Shown here: in pieces, positions 15,434 through 24,209 of the stretch | Layout: each line of letters begins with the position of its first letter | How positions within the stretch are numbered: position 1 is the first letter of the stretch | NCBI RefSeq assembly: GCF_005222835.1 | Contig: NZ_STGA01000021.1 | Location: forward strand, 62,001 to 126,000 | DNA length: 64,000 nucleotides | Origin: Rhizobium sp. FKY42 | Lineage (GTDB): Bacteria; Pseudomonadota; Alphaproteobacteria; Rhizobiales; Rhizobiaceae | Direction of reading: 5' to 3' | Notes under the pieces: generated by a model | Database searches by the model: none | What the model was told of the DNA's origin: nothing | Seen by the model: only the letters and a program-made list of their open reading frames with translations | Translations under genes and position numbers: made by a program

Positions 15434-17275
15434 CTAGCTCCGTACCCTGACATAGGTGCCGGGTGCATCGCACAAAGGTTGAAGTTTGCTTCCGCCAGGA
15501 ATCCGGGCGGGTACGCGCTTGTCGCTCTGCTTCTCGATCCATTGCTGCCAGTGCGGCCACCAGGATCCAGCCGTCTCTGTCGCCGTCTTGAGCCAGTGGT
15601 CCAGCGAGCCTTCCACCGGTCCATTCGTCCAGTACTGGTACTTGTGCTTGGCCGGCGGGTTGACGACACCCGCAATATGGCCTGACCCACTCAGCACGAA
15701 CGTTACATCGCCGCCGAAGAACTGGCATCCCAGAAAAACGGAGCGGGCCGGTGCAATGTGATCTTCCTTCGCAGCTAGGCTGTAAACCGGGATTTTGATG
15801 TCTCCGAGCGCGATTTGTTTTCCACCGAGAACCATCTCACCCTTGCTCAAGCGGTTCTCCAGATAGCAGTTCCGCAGATAGAAGGCGTGGTTGGCAGCCG
15901 TCATCCGCGTTGAGTCAGAGTTCCAGTAGAGCAGGTCGAAGGCTGTCGGTTCTTGGCCCTTAAGATAATTCGAAACGACGTAGGGCCAGATCAATTCCGA
16001 AGCACGCAGCATGTTAAAGGCAGCCGCCATCTTCGACCCTGCAAGATAACCCGTCGTATTCATCTGCTGTTCGAGCGCTTCGATCTGCTCGTTGTCCACG
16101 AAGACCTTCAACTCTCCTGCATGGGTGAAATCAACCTGTGTCGTGAAGAACGTGACCGACCGAATACGCCTGTTCCGAGCCTTGGCATGCTGAGCTAGCG
16201 CTGCGGCAAGCAGGGTGCCACCGACACAATAGCCGATCGCATTCACTTCCTTCTCGCCGGTCGCATCCTCAATCGTCTTGAGCCCGAAATCGATGCCGTC
16301 GCGGATGTAATCTTCCCAGGCAAGTCGCGCATGACGCTCTTCCGGGTTCACCCATGATACGACAAAAACCGTATGGCCCTGTTCCACGCACCATTTGATG
16401 AAGCTTTTCTCTGGGCCAAGGTCAAGGATGTAGAACTTGTTGATCCACGGCGGTACGATCAGCAGTGGCCTCTTCAAGACGGTCTCAGTCGAGGCCTGAT
16501 ATTGGATGATCTCGCAGATTTCGCTGCGCGCCACGACCTTGCCGGGGGTAATGGCGACATTCTCACCTAGCCGGAACTTGGACTGATCCGTCTGTCGCAG
16601 GCGCAGTTCCCCACGACCTGCCGCCACATCTTCCGCGAGAATCCGCATGCCCTGAACGAGGTTGGCACCGTTGCTGGCAACGGTCTGTCGGAATACCTCC
16701 GGATTGGTCAGGGCAAAGTTGGCGGGAGAAATCGCGGCGGTCAGTTGTTTGACGTAGAAAAGCGCCTTCTTCTGGGTGTGTTCATCCAGGCCATCTGCGT
16801 TCTCCACAAGCTTTTCAGCCCAGGTCGCGGTGACCTGATAGATCTGTCGCATGAGCGAGAAGAACGGATTCTTGCGCCAGTCTTCGTCGGAAAACCGCTT
16901 GTCTTTCGGTAGATCGTCCGGGTCCGCCGCTTCCTGACCTGTCGCAATGCGCTGCAGGGTGTTCATCCAGATGCCCATATAGGACGACAGCAGGAGAGAC
17001 TGCGCATCGAGCGTGCGCTTAGGCTCGGACATCCAGTATTCTATGACTTTCGACAGGGTCTTGACCATTTCGGCCACCGGGTCGATCGGATCGATCACCT
17101 CGCCGCGTTCACGCGGACCGATCCATTCTGTCGCCGCCTTGCCGAAATTTTCGACGGCGCGCGCGAGATTTAGCGCCATGGCCTGCGGGTCTTTGACGAG
17201 ATAGGCCTCCATCGCCTTCGCATCAAACGCGGCGGATTCTCCCCCCGCACGGCTGTAATGGCCGTCGCTCCCCAT
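15434..17275 (-). CDS. phaC: Poly(3-hydroxyalkanoate) synthase, class I
   Basis: The synthase polymerises (R)-3-hydroxyacyl-CoA into storage granules. The 613-residue protein has the PhaC N-terminal domain and an alpha/beta-hydrolase core. The lipase-like box reads GYCVGG with the catalytic Cys350. The aspartate and histidine of the triad fall in the regions around AAKEDHIAP and SGSGHIAGVVNPP. Length and the absence of a PhaE/PhaR partner nearby fit class I, which is active alone. The other pha genes are not in this window. It heads the phaC-sfsA-map-radC cluster, though the later genes may also have internal promoters. Confidence 0.95.
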   Translation of the reverse strand: MGSDGHYSRAGGESAAFDAKAMEAYLVKDPQAMALNLARAVENFGKAATEWIGPRERGEVIDPIDPVAEMVKTLSKVIEYWMSEPKRTLDAQSLLLSSYMGIWMNTLQRIATGQEAADPDDLPKDKRFSDEDWRKNPFFSLMRQIYQVTATWAEKLVENADGLDEHTQKKALFYVKQLTAAISPANFALTNPEVFRQTVASNGANLVQGMRILAEDVAAGRGELRLRQTDQSKFRLGENVAITPGKVVARSEICEIIQYQASTETVLKRPLLIVPPWINKFYILDLGPEKSFIKWCVEQGHTVFVVSWVNPEERHARLAWEDYIRDGIDFGLKTIEDATGEKEVNAIGYCVGGTLLAAALAQHAKARNRRIRSVTFFTTQVDFTHAGELKVFVDNEQIEALEQQMNTTGYLAGSKMAAAFNMLRASELIWPYVVSNYLKGQEPTAFDLLYWNSDSTRMTAANHAFYLRNCYLENRLSKGEMVLGGKQIALGDIKIPVYSLAAKEDHIAPARSVFLGCQFFGGDVTFVLSGSGHIAGVVNPPAKHKYQYWTNGPVEGSLDHWLKTATETAGSWWPHWQQWIEKQSDKRVPARIPGGSKLQPLCDAPGTYVRVRS

Positions 17276-17415
17276 CGTGTCCTCGCTCCCCTTGTGAACC
17301 CTTCAGGGTTCCAGCCTGCTTTTTTGGTTTTTACATTGTGCCCGAAAACGAATACAAGTTCCAGCGATTGCGGCCCGGATGGGCTTAGCCAAAGGTGAAA
17401 GACAGGGTTGCAGAA

Positions 17416-17814
17416 ATGGTTGTACAGGCGGGTTTGGTTCGTCATCTATCGATGCTGGTTTGCGTCGTGGCGATTCCCATGGGCCTTGCCGGTTGCAACA
17501 GTTTTGCGCTGGACGATGGCATTCCCAATACACCACCGCCAGCTGTCGTTGTTGGTCCACAGAACGCACCGCGCCCTGAAGCACTGACACTGAAGTCGAC
17601 CGGCACCTATCCGACATTTGGGAAACCATTGACCGCAGCCAATACTCAGATCGAGGATCAGCAATATACATCCGCCGAAACGCAACTGAGTTCGCTGGCA
17701 AAGGCTAAAGCGCGGGGCGCAATTTCCGAAGCTGAATATAATCGTCGGGTCAACGCTTTGCGCAAGCTTTCGGAAGAGCAGACCTCCAGCGGGACGGCGC
17801 CTGCCACCAATTAA
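17416..17814 (+). CDS. Small predicted lipoprotein of unknown function
   Basis: The 132-residue protein has an N-terminal hydrophobic signal ending in the lipobox LAGC (Cys27 from this start), so it should be lipid-anchored in the envelope. The mature part is Pro-rich at first (PNTPPPAVVVGPQNAPRP), then a helical region rich in Ala and Glu (residues 80-120) whose pattern SLAKAKARGAISEAEYNRRVNALRKL resembles a SHOCT-type short helical segment. I do not recognise a named family. A GTG at 17395 would lengthen the signal, while AGGG at 17404-17407 favours the ATG at 17416. It points away from phaC and toward the aminotransferase gene. Confidence 0.65.
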   Translation: MVVQAGLVRHLSMLVCVVAIPMGLAGCNSFALDDGIPNTPPPAVVVGPQNAPRPEALTLKSTGTYPTFGKPLTAANTQIEDQQYTSAETQLSSLAKAKARGAISEAEYNRRVNALRKLSEEQTSSGTAPATN

Positions 17815-17914
17815 AGCTTGCCTTTGGGCGTTTTTCGCATCAAAGCATCTTGCTGCCGGGATGCAAACTGCCTTGCTTCGCGGCGCTGTTTTTAACGCCT
17901 TGACGAGGTTCGCT

Positions 17915-19138
17915 ATGGAAGAGTTCCATAAAGTCCGCAGACTGCCGCCCTACGTTTTCGAACAGGTAAACCGTTTGAAGGCGAGCGCACGAGCGGCGGG
18001 CGCGGATATCGTTGACCTCGGTATGGGCAATCCTGATCTGCCGACGAACCAGTTCATCGTCGATAAGCTGATTGAAACCGTTCAGAGACCCGATACGCAC
18101 GGTTACTCGTCTTCTAAAGGCATTCCGGGCCTGCGTCGCGCACAGGCTGCCTATTATGCCCGTCGGTTTGGCGTGAAGCTAAACCCCGATACGCAGGTTG
18201 TGGCAACCCTCGGCTCCAAGGAAGGCTTTGCCAACATGGCTCAGGCCATCACGGCGCCTGGGGATGTGGTGTTGTGCCCAAATCCATCCTATCCGATCCA
18301 CGCCTTTGGCTTCCTGATGGTCGGCGGCGTTATCCGCTCTATCCCGGTTGAACCGAATGAGGAGTTCTTCCGCGCGCTGGAACGTGCGGTTGCTCATTCG
18401 ATTCCGAAGCCGATCGCGATGATTCTCTGCTATCCGTCGAACCCGACCGCGACCGTCGTCGAACTCGATTTCTACAAGGACGTCGTCGCCTTTGCGAAGA
18501 AGCATGGCGTGTTCGTCCTGTCCGATCTTGCCTATTCCGAAATCTATTTCGACGGTAAGCCAACGCCTTCAGTCCTGCAGGTTCCAGGTGCGATGGATGT
18601 CGCCGTGGAATTTACGTCCATGTCCAAGACCTTCTCCATGGCTGGCTGGCGCATGGGCTTTGCGGTCGGCAATGATCGTCTGATTTCCGCTCTGACGCGC
18701 GTTAAATCCTATCTCGATTACGGTGCATTCACGCCGATCCAGGTTGCGGCGACTGCCGCGTTGAACGATCCGGATCTCGACCAGCACATTGACGAGGTTC
18801 GCCAAACCTACAAGCGTCGACGCGATGTGATGGTTGAAAGCTTCGGACGTGCAGGCTGGGATGTACCGCCACCGGCGGCATCCATGTTCGCCTGGGTGCC
18901 GGTGCCGGAAAAGTTCCGTCATCTCGGCTCGCTTGAGTTCTCTAAACTGTTGATCGAGAAGGCCGATGTCGCGGTTGCTCCGGGTATCGGCTTCGGTGAG
19001 CATGGTGACGAATACGTTCGTATTGCTCTTGTCGAAAACGAACATCGCATCCGTCAGGCTGCCCGCAACATCAAGCGATTCTTTGGAACCGCGGATGAGA
19101 CACTACACAACGTAATTTCGCTAAACGCGCATCGTTGA
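17915..19138 (+). CDS. alaC: AlaC-type class I/II aminotransferase
   Basis: A PLP-dependent aminotransferase of 407 residues. The PLP lysine is Lys238 in SMSKTFSMAGWRMGF. Other family marks are GMGNPDLPT, GSKEGFANMA and CYPSNPTATVVE. It resembles E. coli AlaC (glutamate-pyruvate transaminase) and is often annotated as LL-diaminopimelate or aspartate aminotransferase, so the exact substrate is uncertain. ATG 17915 gives the family N-terminus MEEFHKVRRLPPYVFEQV. An in-frame ATG 54 bp upstream adds residues of unrelated sequence. It lies directly before hom, consistent with aspartate-family amino-acid metabolism. Confidence 0.88.
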   Translation: MEEFHKVRRLPPYVFEQVNRLKASARAAGADIVDLGMGNPDLPTNQFIVDKLIETVQRPDTHGYSSSKGIPGLRRAQAAYYARRFGVKLNPDTQVVATLGSKEGFANMAQAITAPGDVVLCPNPSYPIHAFGFLMVGGVIRSIPVEPNEEFFRALERAVAHSIPKPIAMILCYPSNPTATVVELDFYKDVVAFAKKHGVFVLSDLAYSEIYFDGKPTPSVLQVPGAMDVAVEFTSMSKTFSMAGWRMGFAVGNDRLISALTRVKSYLDYGAFTPIQVAATAALNDPDLDQHIDEVRQTYKRRRDVMVESFGRAGWDVPPPAASMFAWVPVPEKFRHLGSLEFSKLLIEKADVAVAPGIGFGEHGDEYVRIALVENEHRIRQAARNIKRFFGTADETLHNVISLNAHR

Positions 19139-19154
19139 TTTCAATCACAAAACT

Positions 19155-19173
19155 GGGCGGCGTTCTGCCGCCC
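19155..19173 (+). promoter_or_regulatory. Perfect hairpin between the aminotransferase gene and hom
   Basis: GGGCGGC (19155-19161) pairs with GCCGCCC (19167-19173) around a 5-nt loop. It ends 14 bp before the AGGAA ribosome-binding site of hom. There is no T-run, so it is more likely a message-stabilising or attenuating stem than a terminator. Confidence 0.5.
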
Positions 19174-19199
19174 GAACCACATCAATAGGAAATTTGAAT

Positions 19200-20519
19200 A
19201 TGGCAGACGCCCTCAAAATCGGTATTGCGGGTCTGGGCACCGTTGGCGCTTCGCTTGCGCGCATTTTGACAACGCGCGCAAATGAGCTGGCAGTAACGTG
19301 TGGGCGTGCCATTGAAATCACTGCGGTCACTGCGCGTGATCGTTCGCGCGACCGAGGGGCAGATCTGTCTCGTGCCGAGTGGTTTTCCAGCCCTGAAGAG
19401 TTGGCCGAGAAGGCGGATATCGACGTCTTCGTTGAATTGATAGGTGGTGCTGAAGGAACTGCAGATCGATCCGTTCGTGCGGCTCTTGCCAGAGGCCTGC
19501 ATGTCGTTACTGCGAACAAGGCGCTGCTTGCTCGTTGCGGCGTAGAACTGGCTGCGATCGCTGAAGAAAAGGGCGTTCTGCTAAACTTCGAAGCTGCTGT
19601 TGCCGGCGGTATCCCTGTCATCAAGGCCTTGCGCGAGTCTCTGACCGGTAACACGATTTCCCGCATCTACGGCATCATGAACGGCACCTGCAATTACATC
19701 CTGACCCGGATGGAAAAGGAAGGCCTGTCATTCGAGGCGTGCTTGAAAGAGGCTCAGCGACTCGGATATGCGGAAGCTGATCCGACGTTTGATATCGAGG
19801 GCAACGATACGGCTCACAAGCTGGCGATCCTGACGACGCTCGCCTTTGGAACCCGCATTGCCGCCGATCAGATCTATCTCGAGGGGATCTCTAACATCTC
19901 CATCGAAGACATTCACGCCGCAGCCGATCTTGGCTATCGGATCAAACTGCTCGGCGTGGCTCAGCGCACCGAGAGTGGCATCGAGCAACGCGTCCATCCG
20001 ACCATGGTGCCGCATGACTCGGTCATTGCTCAGGTCGATGGTGTAACGAACGCCGTAGCGATCGAGTCCGATATCCTTGGCGAATTGCTCATGGTCGGTC
20101 CTGGGGCCGGCGGCAACGCCACTGCGTCCGCCGTGCTTGGCGATATCGCAGATATCGCGAAGAGCCGCCCCGGTGCGCAACGTGTTCCGGTTCTTGGAAA
20201 GCCTGCCGCGTCTCTGGAAGTCTACCAGCAAGCGCAGATGCAGAGCCACGAGGGTGGTTACTTCATTCGCCTGACCGTTCTGGATCGCGCGGGTGTTTTT
20301 GCTAACGTGGCAACTCAGATGGCGCAAAACGGCATCTCACTTGAGTCGATCGTACAGCGGGCCAACGGAGGTTCGGCCTCCGATGCGAAGACAATCATCC
20401 TTGTCACGCATGCCACAACGGAAGATTCGGTTCGCAAGGCAGTGGCAGGCATAAAGGGTGGGAATTATCTTTCGGGTGAGCCGCAGGTGATCCGGATTGA
20501 GCGGCCGAAGGCGTTCTGA
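19200..20519 (+). CDS. hom: Homoserine dehydrogenase
   Basis: Reduces aspartate semialdehyde to homoserine, the branch point to threonine and methionine. The 439-residue protein has an N-terminal NAD(P)-binding fold (GIAGLGTVGASLAR), the catalytic region GTCNYILTRM with EADPTFDIEGNDTAHKLAI, and a C-terminal ACT domain (about 350-430), which usually confers feedback inhibition by threonine. It is the monofunctional form without an aspartokinase domain. The ATG at 19200 follows AGGAAATTTGAAT. A TTG two codons upstream is less likely. Confidence 0.96.
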   Translation: MADALKIGIAGLGTVGASLARILTTRANELAVTCGRAIEITAVTARDRSRDRGADLSRAEWFSSPEELAEKADIDVFVELIGGAEGTADRSVRAALARGLHVVTANKALLARCGVELAAIAEEKGVLLNFEAAVAGGIPVIKALRESLTGNTISRIYGIMNGTCNYILTRMEKEGLSFEACLKEAQRLGYAEADPTFDIEGNDTAHKLAILTTLAFGTRIAADQIYLEGISNISIEDIHAAADLGYRIKLLGVAQRTESGIEQRVHPTMVPHDSVIAQVDGVTNAVAIESDILGELLMVGPGAGGNATASAVLGDIADIAKSRPGAQRVPVLGKPAASLEVYQQAQMQSHEGGYFIRLTVLDRAGVFANVATQMAQNGISLESIVQRANGGSASDAKTIILVTHATTEDSVRKAVAGIKGGNYLSGEPQVIRIERPKAF

Positions 20520-20605
20520 TTCGGCTCTGCTGCTAATCAGGTAGCCATCAAACGGAAATAGGCTTACACTTCCTCGCAGGTTCACCAGTGAGGGAGGCGC
20601 TTGTG

Positions 20606-20818
20606 ATGTCCAAGATAATCTCGTTTCGGAGACAGCATGACAGCGATATGTCCGATCTCTCATCGGTCCGCGTCAGTGCATTTGATAGTCTGATGGGCAA
20701 GCCTACCGTGACCGGCGGCTCTGACGAAAAGGTCGATCACCATTGGGGCGTGGCGCTTGCACTGGCAACCTGGCCAATCTGCCTTGGGGCTGGTGCGGTT
20801 CTGATGGCCCTCGATTGA
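20606..20818 (+). CDS. Small protein with a C-terminal membrane segment, unknown function
   Basis: A 70-residue protein starting MSKIISFRRQHDSDMSD behind a good GGGAGG ribosome-binding site (20592-20597). The first 45 residues are polar and charged. Residues 50-68 (WGVALALATWPICLGAGAVLMAL) form one membrane helix, so a tail-anchored inner-membrane protein is likely. I recognise no family. A GTG at 20588 would add six residues. It lies between hom and recJ on the same strand. Confidence 0.6.
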   Translation: MSKIISFRRQHDSDMSDLSSVRVSAFDSLMGKPTVTGGSDEKVDHHWGVALALATWPICLGAGAVLMALD

Positions 20819-20909
20819 CGTGGGCAGGGAAAATTTCAAAGAGAATCACCTGCACAAACATCTTTTAAATGCTGTAGAAGCGGTCTGACTTCAACAAAGT
20901 TTCGGGCCG

Positions 20910-22712
20910 ATGTTAGAACCTGCAGATCCAGTTTCCCGCGCATTTCTAGGCGTTGAACAATCCGCTGTTGGCAATCGTTGGGTCTCGCGTCTTGATCAGG
21001 CCGGACAGAACCGCGCGCTGGCTATCGCGCAACTCCATGGCATTCCCGAGCTGATTGCGCGCGTGCTGGCCGGCCGAGGTGTTCAGCCGGACGATGCTCC
21101 GGCATTCCTCGACCCAACGATTCGCCGCCTGATGCCCGAGCCCTACAGTTTGATTGATTGCGAAAAGGCGGCAAACCGTATTGCCGATGCCGTCGAGCGC
21201 CGCGAGCGGGTCGCAATCTTTGGCGATTACGATGTCGACGGCGCAGCGTCCTCCGCCCTGTTGTCGCGCTTCCTTCATCATTTCGGAATACAGGACCATA
21301 TCTACATTCCTGATCGTATATTCGAAGGATACGGACCCAATCCCGCCGCCATACGGCAATTGATTGCCGATGGGGCGAACCTTATCGTTACAGTCGATTG
21401 TGGCTCGACGAGCCACGACGCTCTGGACGCCGCCGCCGAAGAAGGGTGCGACGTGGTGGTGATCGACCACCATCAGATGGGCCCGCAACTGCCTCATTGT
21501 CTGGCACTGGTCAATCCAAATCGAAACGATGATTTGTCGGGGCAGGGGCATCTTTGTGCGGCCGGTGTCGTCTTTATCGTGCTTGTCGCAACCGCGCGAA
21601 TCTTGCGTGAAAGAGGCCATGATAAAGCAAAGACGCTGGACCTACTCGGATTTCTGGATCTCGTAGCGCTTGCGACGGTCTGCGATGTGGTGCCACTCAA
21701 GGGATTGAATCGTGCCTACGTGGTCAAAGGTTTGCTTACCGCTCGCCACATGGGCAATGCGGGCCTGGCGGCGCTGTTTCGCAAGGCCGGGCTAGGAGGG
21801 CCAGTTACGCCCTATCATCTCGGATTTTTGATCGGTCCCCGAATCAATGCAGGCGGCCGAATCGGTAACGCCGCATTGGGAAGCAGGCTGCTGACATTGG
21901 ATGACAGTTCCGAGGCTGAGGATATCGCAGCACGGCTTGATGAGCTCAATCGTGAACGGCAAGCCATGGAAGCCGAAATGTTGCTGGAGGCCGAAGCCGA
22001 GGTGGTCGCGGAATACGGGACGGGCGAAAACGCCGCTGTCATCGTCACCGCCCGCCAAAACTGGCATCCGGGAATCGTCGGTCTTCTCGCAGCGCGTTTG
22101 AAGGAGAAGTTCAAGCGTCCGGCATTTGCCATCGCCTTCGACGCATCCGGGCGCGGCTCTGGATCTGGACGGTCCATTCCGGGATTCGACTTGGGCAAAA
22201 TGGTCCGCGGCGCTGTAGAGGAAGGTCTGCTGGTCAAGGGCGGTGGCCACGCCATGGCGGCGGGGCTGACAGTCCAGCAGAAAAATCTCGGCAAACTGCG
22301 CGCTTATTTTGAAGCCATCGCAGAGAATGTCGTACCGTCATTAGTGGCAAATCATGTGCTGAAGATCGATGGAGCACTCGCTGCTTCAGGAGCCACACTT
22401 GCGCTGATTGATCAACTGGAGCAGGCTGGGCCCTTCGGATCCGGGCACAGCCAGCCGATTTTTGCCATTCCCGCGCATCGCGTCGTTGATTCCCGCCAAA
22501 TTGGAACATCGCATGTGAAGGTGTCTCTTCAGGCCATGGACGGTTCGCGACTCGAAGGCATCGCATTCCGGGCTGCGGATACACCACTCGGGCAGCTGTT
22601 GCTTGGCTCCCGTGGCAGCCAGTTGCATGTGGCGGGTAGTCTGAGTGCCGATCAATGGCAGGGTAGCCGGCGCGTTCAACTGCGGATCACCGATGCTGCG
22701 AAAGCAATCTGA
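20910..22712 (+). CDS. recJ: Single-stranded-DNA-specific exonuclease RecJ
   Basis: RecJ digests single-stranded DNA 5' to 3' in recombination, mismatch and excision repair. The 600-residue protein has the DHH phosphoesterase motifs: DYDVDG (106-111), TVDCG, and DHH (186-188). Further on come GPRINAGGRIG, the DHHA1 motif GGGHAMAAG and a C-terminal OB-like domain. Length is normal for the family. The ATG start lacks a clear Shine-Dalgarno sequence. It is followed within 40 bp by the last of the minus-strand tRNA-Glu genes, so no long read-through is expected. Confidence 0.96.
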   Translation: MLEPADPVSRAFLGVEQSAVGNRWVSRLDQAGQNRALAIAQLHGIPELIARVLAGRGVQPDDAPAFLDPTIRRLMPEPYSLIDCEKAANRIADAVERRERVAIFGDYDVDGAASSALLSRFLHHFGIQDHIYIPDRIFEGYGPNPAAIRQLIADGANLIVTVDCGSTSHDALDAAAEEGCDVVVIDHHQMGPQLPHCLALVNPNRNDDLSGQGHLCAAGVVFIVLVATARILRERGHDKAKTLDLLGFLDLVALATVCDVVPLKGLNRAYVVKGLLTARHMGNAGLAALFRKAGLGGPVTPYHLGFLIGPRINAGGRIGNAALGSRLLTLDDSSEAEDIAARLDELNRERQAMEAEMLLEAEAEVVAEYGTGENAAVIVTARQNWHPGIVGLLAARLKEKFKRPAFAIAFDASGRGSGSGRSIPGFDLGKMVRGAVEEGLLVKGGGHAMAAGLTVQQKNLGKLRAYFEAIAENVVPSLVANHVLKIDGALAASGATLALIDQLEQAGPFGSGHSQPIFAIPAHRVVDSRQIGTSHVKVSLQAMDGSRLEGIAFRAADTPLGQLLLGSRGSQLHVAGSLSADQWQGSRRVQLRITDAAKAI

Positions 22713-22748
22713 TCAGTAAACATTTTTTCATGAAAGATATGGAGAGGA

Positions 22749-22823
22749 TGGCACGCCCTAGGGGAATCGAACCCCTCTTTCCAGAATGAAAATCTGGCGT
22801 CCTAACCGATAGACGAAGGGCGC
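22749..22823 (-). tRNA. tRNA-Glu (anticodon TTC), copy 1
   Basis: A 75-nt cloverleaf with CCA encoded. The anticodon stem CCAGA/TCTGG encloses TTTTCAT, giving anticodon TTC. The acceptor stem GCGCCCT pairs with AGGGCGT through a first G-T pair. The sequence is identical to the copies at 22996 and 23300. Confidence 0.97.
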
Positions 22824-22836
22824 GTGCTGTGGCGCC

Positions 22837-22865
22837 CTTATATGGACGAGGCGCTTGATGCGCAA
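22837..22865 (-). promoter_or_regulatory. Promoter of tRNA-Glu copy 1
   Basis: On the minus strand TTGCGC (22865-22860) is followed after 17 bp by TATAAG (22842-22837), then a GC-rich discriminator GGCGCCACAGCAC running into the tRNA. GC-rich discriminators are typical of stable RNA promoters under stringent control. Confidence 0.7.
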
Positions 22866-22995
22866 GTGGAAAATGATTGTGAAGAGCAATAAAATCCACA
22901 AAAATACGGATAGAAATAGCATGTAGAAACGACATCGATCATGATGAGCGTCACAGGCGTAACTATCTGAATTTGAGGCTTTTTTGGTAGAGTAG

Positions 22996-23070
22996 TGGCA
23001 CGCCCTAGGGGAATCGAACCCCTCTTTCCAGAATGAAAATCTGGCGTCCTAACCGATAGACGAAGGGCGC
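22996..23070 (-). tRNA. tRNA-Glu (anticodon TTC), copy 2
   Basis: Identical 75-nt tRNA sequence to the other two copies, CCA included. The gap to copy 1 is 172 bp and contains only copy 1's promoter and short AT-rich sequence. Confidence 0.97.
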
Positions 23071-23084
23071 GTGCTGTGGGGGCC

Positions 23085-23112
23085 GTTATAGCCACGATTT
23101 CGAACTTCGCAA
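23085..23112 (-). promoter_or_regulatory. Promoter of tRNA-Glu copy 2
   Basis: TTGCGA (23112-23107), 16 bp, TATAAC (23090-23085) on the minus strand, then a GC-rich discriminator. The surrounding bases differ from those of copies 1 and 3, so the promoter elements are conserved beyond the duplicated flank. Confidence 0.65.
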
Positions 23113-23299
23113 GAGGAAAAATCCGGTCTACGGAGAGTTTTTCACAGGACGAAATCGGACATCAGATTCAGCAAACTGAATTGGTACTAACCCGGCACGG
23201 GATGAGCTGAAGCTCGATCCAAATCAATACTTCGACACGAATGGCTACGCTCGAGCGCTTTGGGGCAGCTGTGTTGTCTGTCGATAGTCTGGGAGGTGA

Positions 23300-23374
23300 T
23301 GGCACGCCCTAGGGGAATCGAACCCCTCTTTCCAGAATGAAAATCTGGCGTCCTAACCGATAGACGAAGGGCGC
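23300..23374 (-). tRNA. tRNA-Glu (anticodon TTC), copy 3
   Basis: Third identical 75-nt tRNA. Its 5' flank shares the GGCGCCACAGCAC discriminator with copy 1. It lies 229 bp from copy 2. Confidence 0.97.
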
Positions 23375-23387
23375 GTGCTGTGGCGCC

Positions 23388-23416
23388 GTTATATGGGTGC
23401 CTTGCAGGATGCGCAA
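23388..23416 (-). promoter_or_regulatory. Promoter of tRNA-Glu copy 3
   Basis: TTGCGC (23416-23411), 17 bp, TATAAC (23393-23388) on the minus strand, followed by the same GC-rich discriminator as copy 1. Confidence 0.7.
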
Positions 23417-23508
23417 GTACCTTTTTCATAAAACTGACAAAAAATACGGCGGCAACCGAATAGGGTAAAACGCAATGATATCAGGGATTAACCTGGAGGT
23501 ATGCGGTT

Positions 23509-24087
23509 CTACCAAAGGCCGTTCTTATCTGGGGATCCGGAGGCCGGCGCTGGCTGAGCGATCCCGCTGTTGCGTGCACTGAACACGCTGCCAGCCATGG
23601 GATTGATATTTTTGACAGGTGCATAAGCCGGTACGCCCTGAGCTTCGGCAACTTTCGCGTTTGCAATCGCGAAGATGCTGTTTTGCCCAGCTTGCACCGC
23701 AGTTGGCTGCTGAATAACATTGGCCAGACTGTTTTGTGGTGCTTGCACCGGAGGGTGTTGGGTCGATTCAGCCTGTTGCGGCGCTACGATTTGCGGCGAA
23801 ACCGCCCGCGTCGAACTGGGTTTTGCGCTTGCCTGTTTCACCGGTGGCGGCTGCTTGGAAACGAGTGGATCGGTATAGGCGGCACTTTTCGTTGGTGATG
23901 CCGGCGAAGAGGCCGGTGTGTGGGATATTGTGCGCGTTTCTGGTTCCGCAGCTGCAACTATCTGTTCGGATGGCGCCTTTGCCAATAGGCTCGTGCAGCT
24001 ATTCAACATCGAGGACGCCAGCAAGGCCCCACCGATGACCAATCCGCGTCGAACGCCGAGTGCGAATGATGTGCCTGACTTTGACAT
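23509..24087 (-). CDS. Proline/serine-rich predicted lipoprotein, unknown function
   Basis: The 192-residue protein starts with a basic then hydrophobic signal ending in a lipobox-like LNSC (Cys31), so a lipid anchor in the envelope is predicted. The rest is low complexity, rich in Pro, Ser, Ala and Gln with no predicted globular domain (for example PPPVKQASAKPSS and PVQAPQNSLANVIQQP). The last 50 residues look more ordered. Such tails often cross or bind the cell wall, but no domain shows it here. I recognise no family. The next gene upstream is gloA, 122 bp away. Confidence 0.65.
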   Translation of the reverse strand: MSKSGTSFALGVRRGLVIGGALLASSMLNSCTSLLAKAPSEQIVAAAEPETRTISHTPASSPASPTKSAAYTDPLVSKQPPPVKQASAKPSSTRAVSPQIVAPQQAESTQHPPVQAPQNSLANVIQQPTAVQAGQNSIFAIANAKVAEAQGVPAYAPVKNINPMAGSVFSARNSGIAQPAPASGSPDKNGLW

Positions 24088-24151
24088 GTGCGACTATCGA
24101 CCCTGTCTGTTGATCGGATCGATCTTGCACCCGCAATCCTGCGTGAGGCTT

Positions 24152-24180
24152 GGCGGGCGCAGCGGTGTCCTGCGCCTGCC
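24152..24180 (-). repeat. Hairpin between gloA and the lipoprotein gene
   Basis: GGCGGGCGCAG (24152-24162) and CTGCGCCTGCC (24170-24180) pair at 10 of 11 positions. There is no T-run on either side, so it is a stem of unknown role rather than a typical terminator. Confidence 0.4.
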
Positions 24181-24209
24181 AATCGTGGCTGAGGAATGCC
24201 CTTCGACGT

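Noticed and set aside
22741..23420. Repeat array that could be a CRISPR or an insertion target
   Set aside because: The repeat units are complete, foldable tRNA-Glu genes with encoded CCA; spacers differ in length and there is no integrase or attachment duplication nearby.
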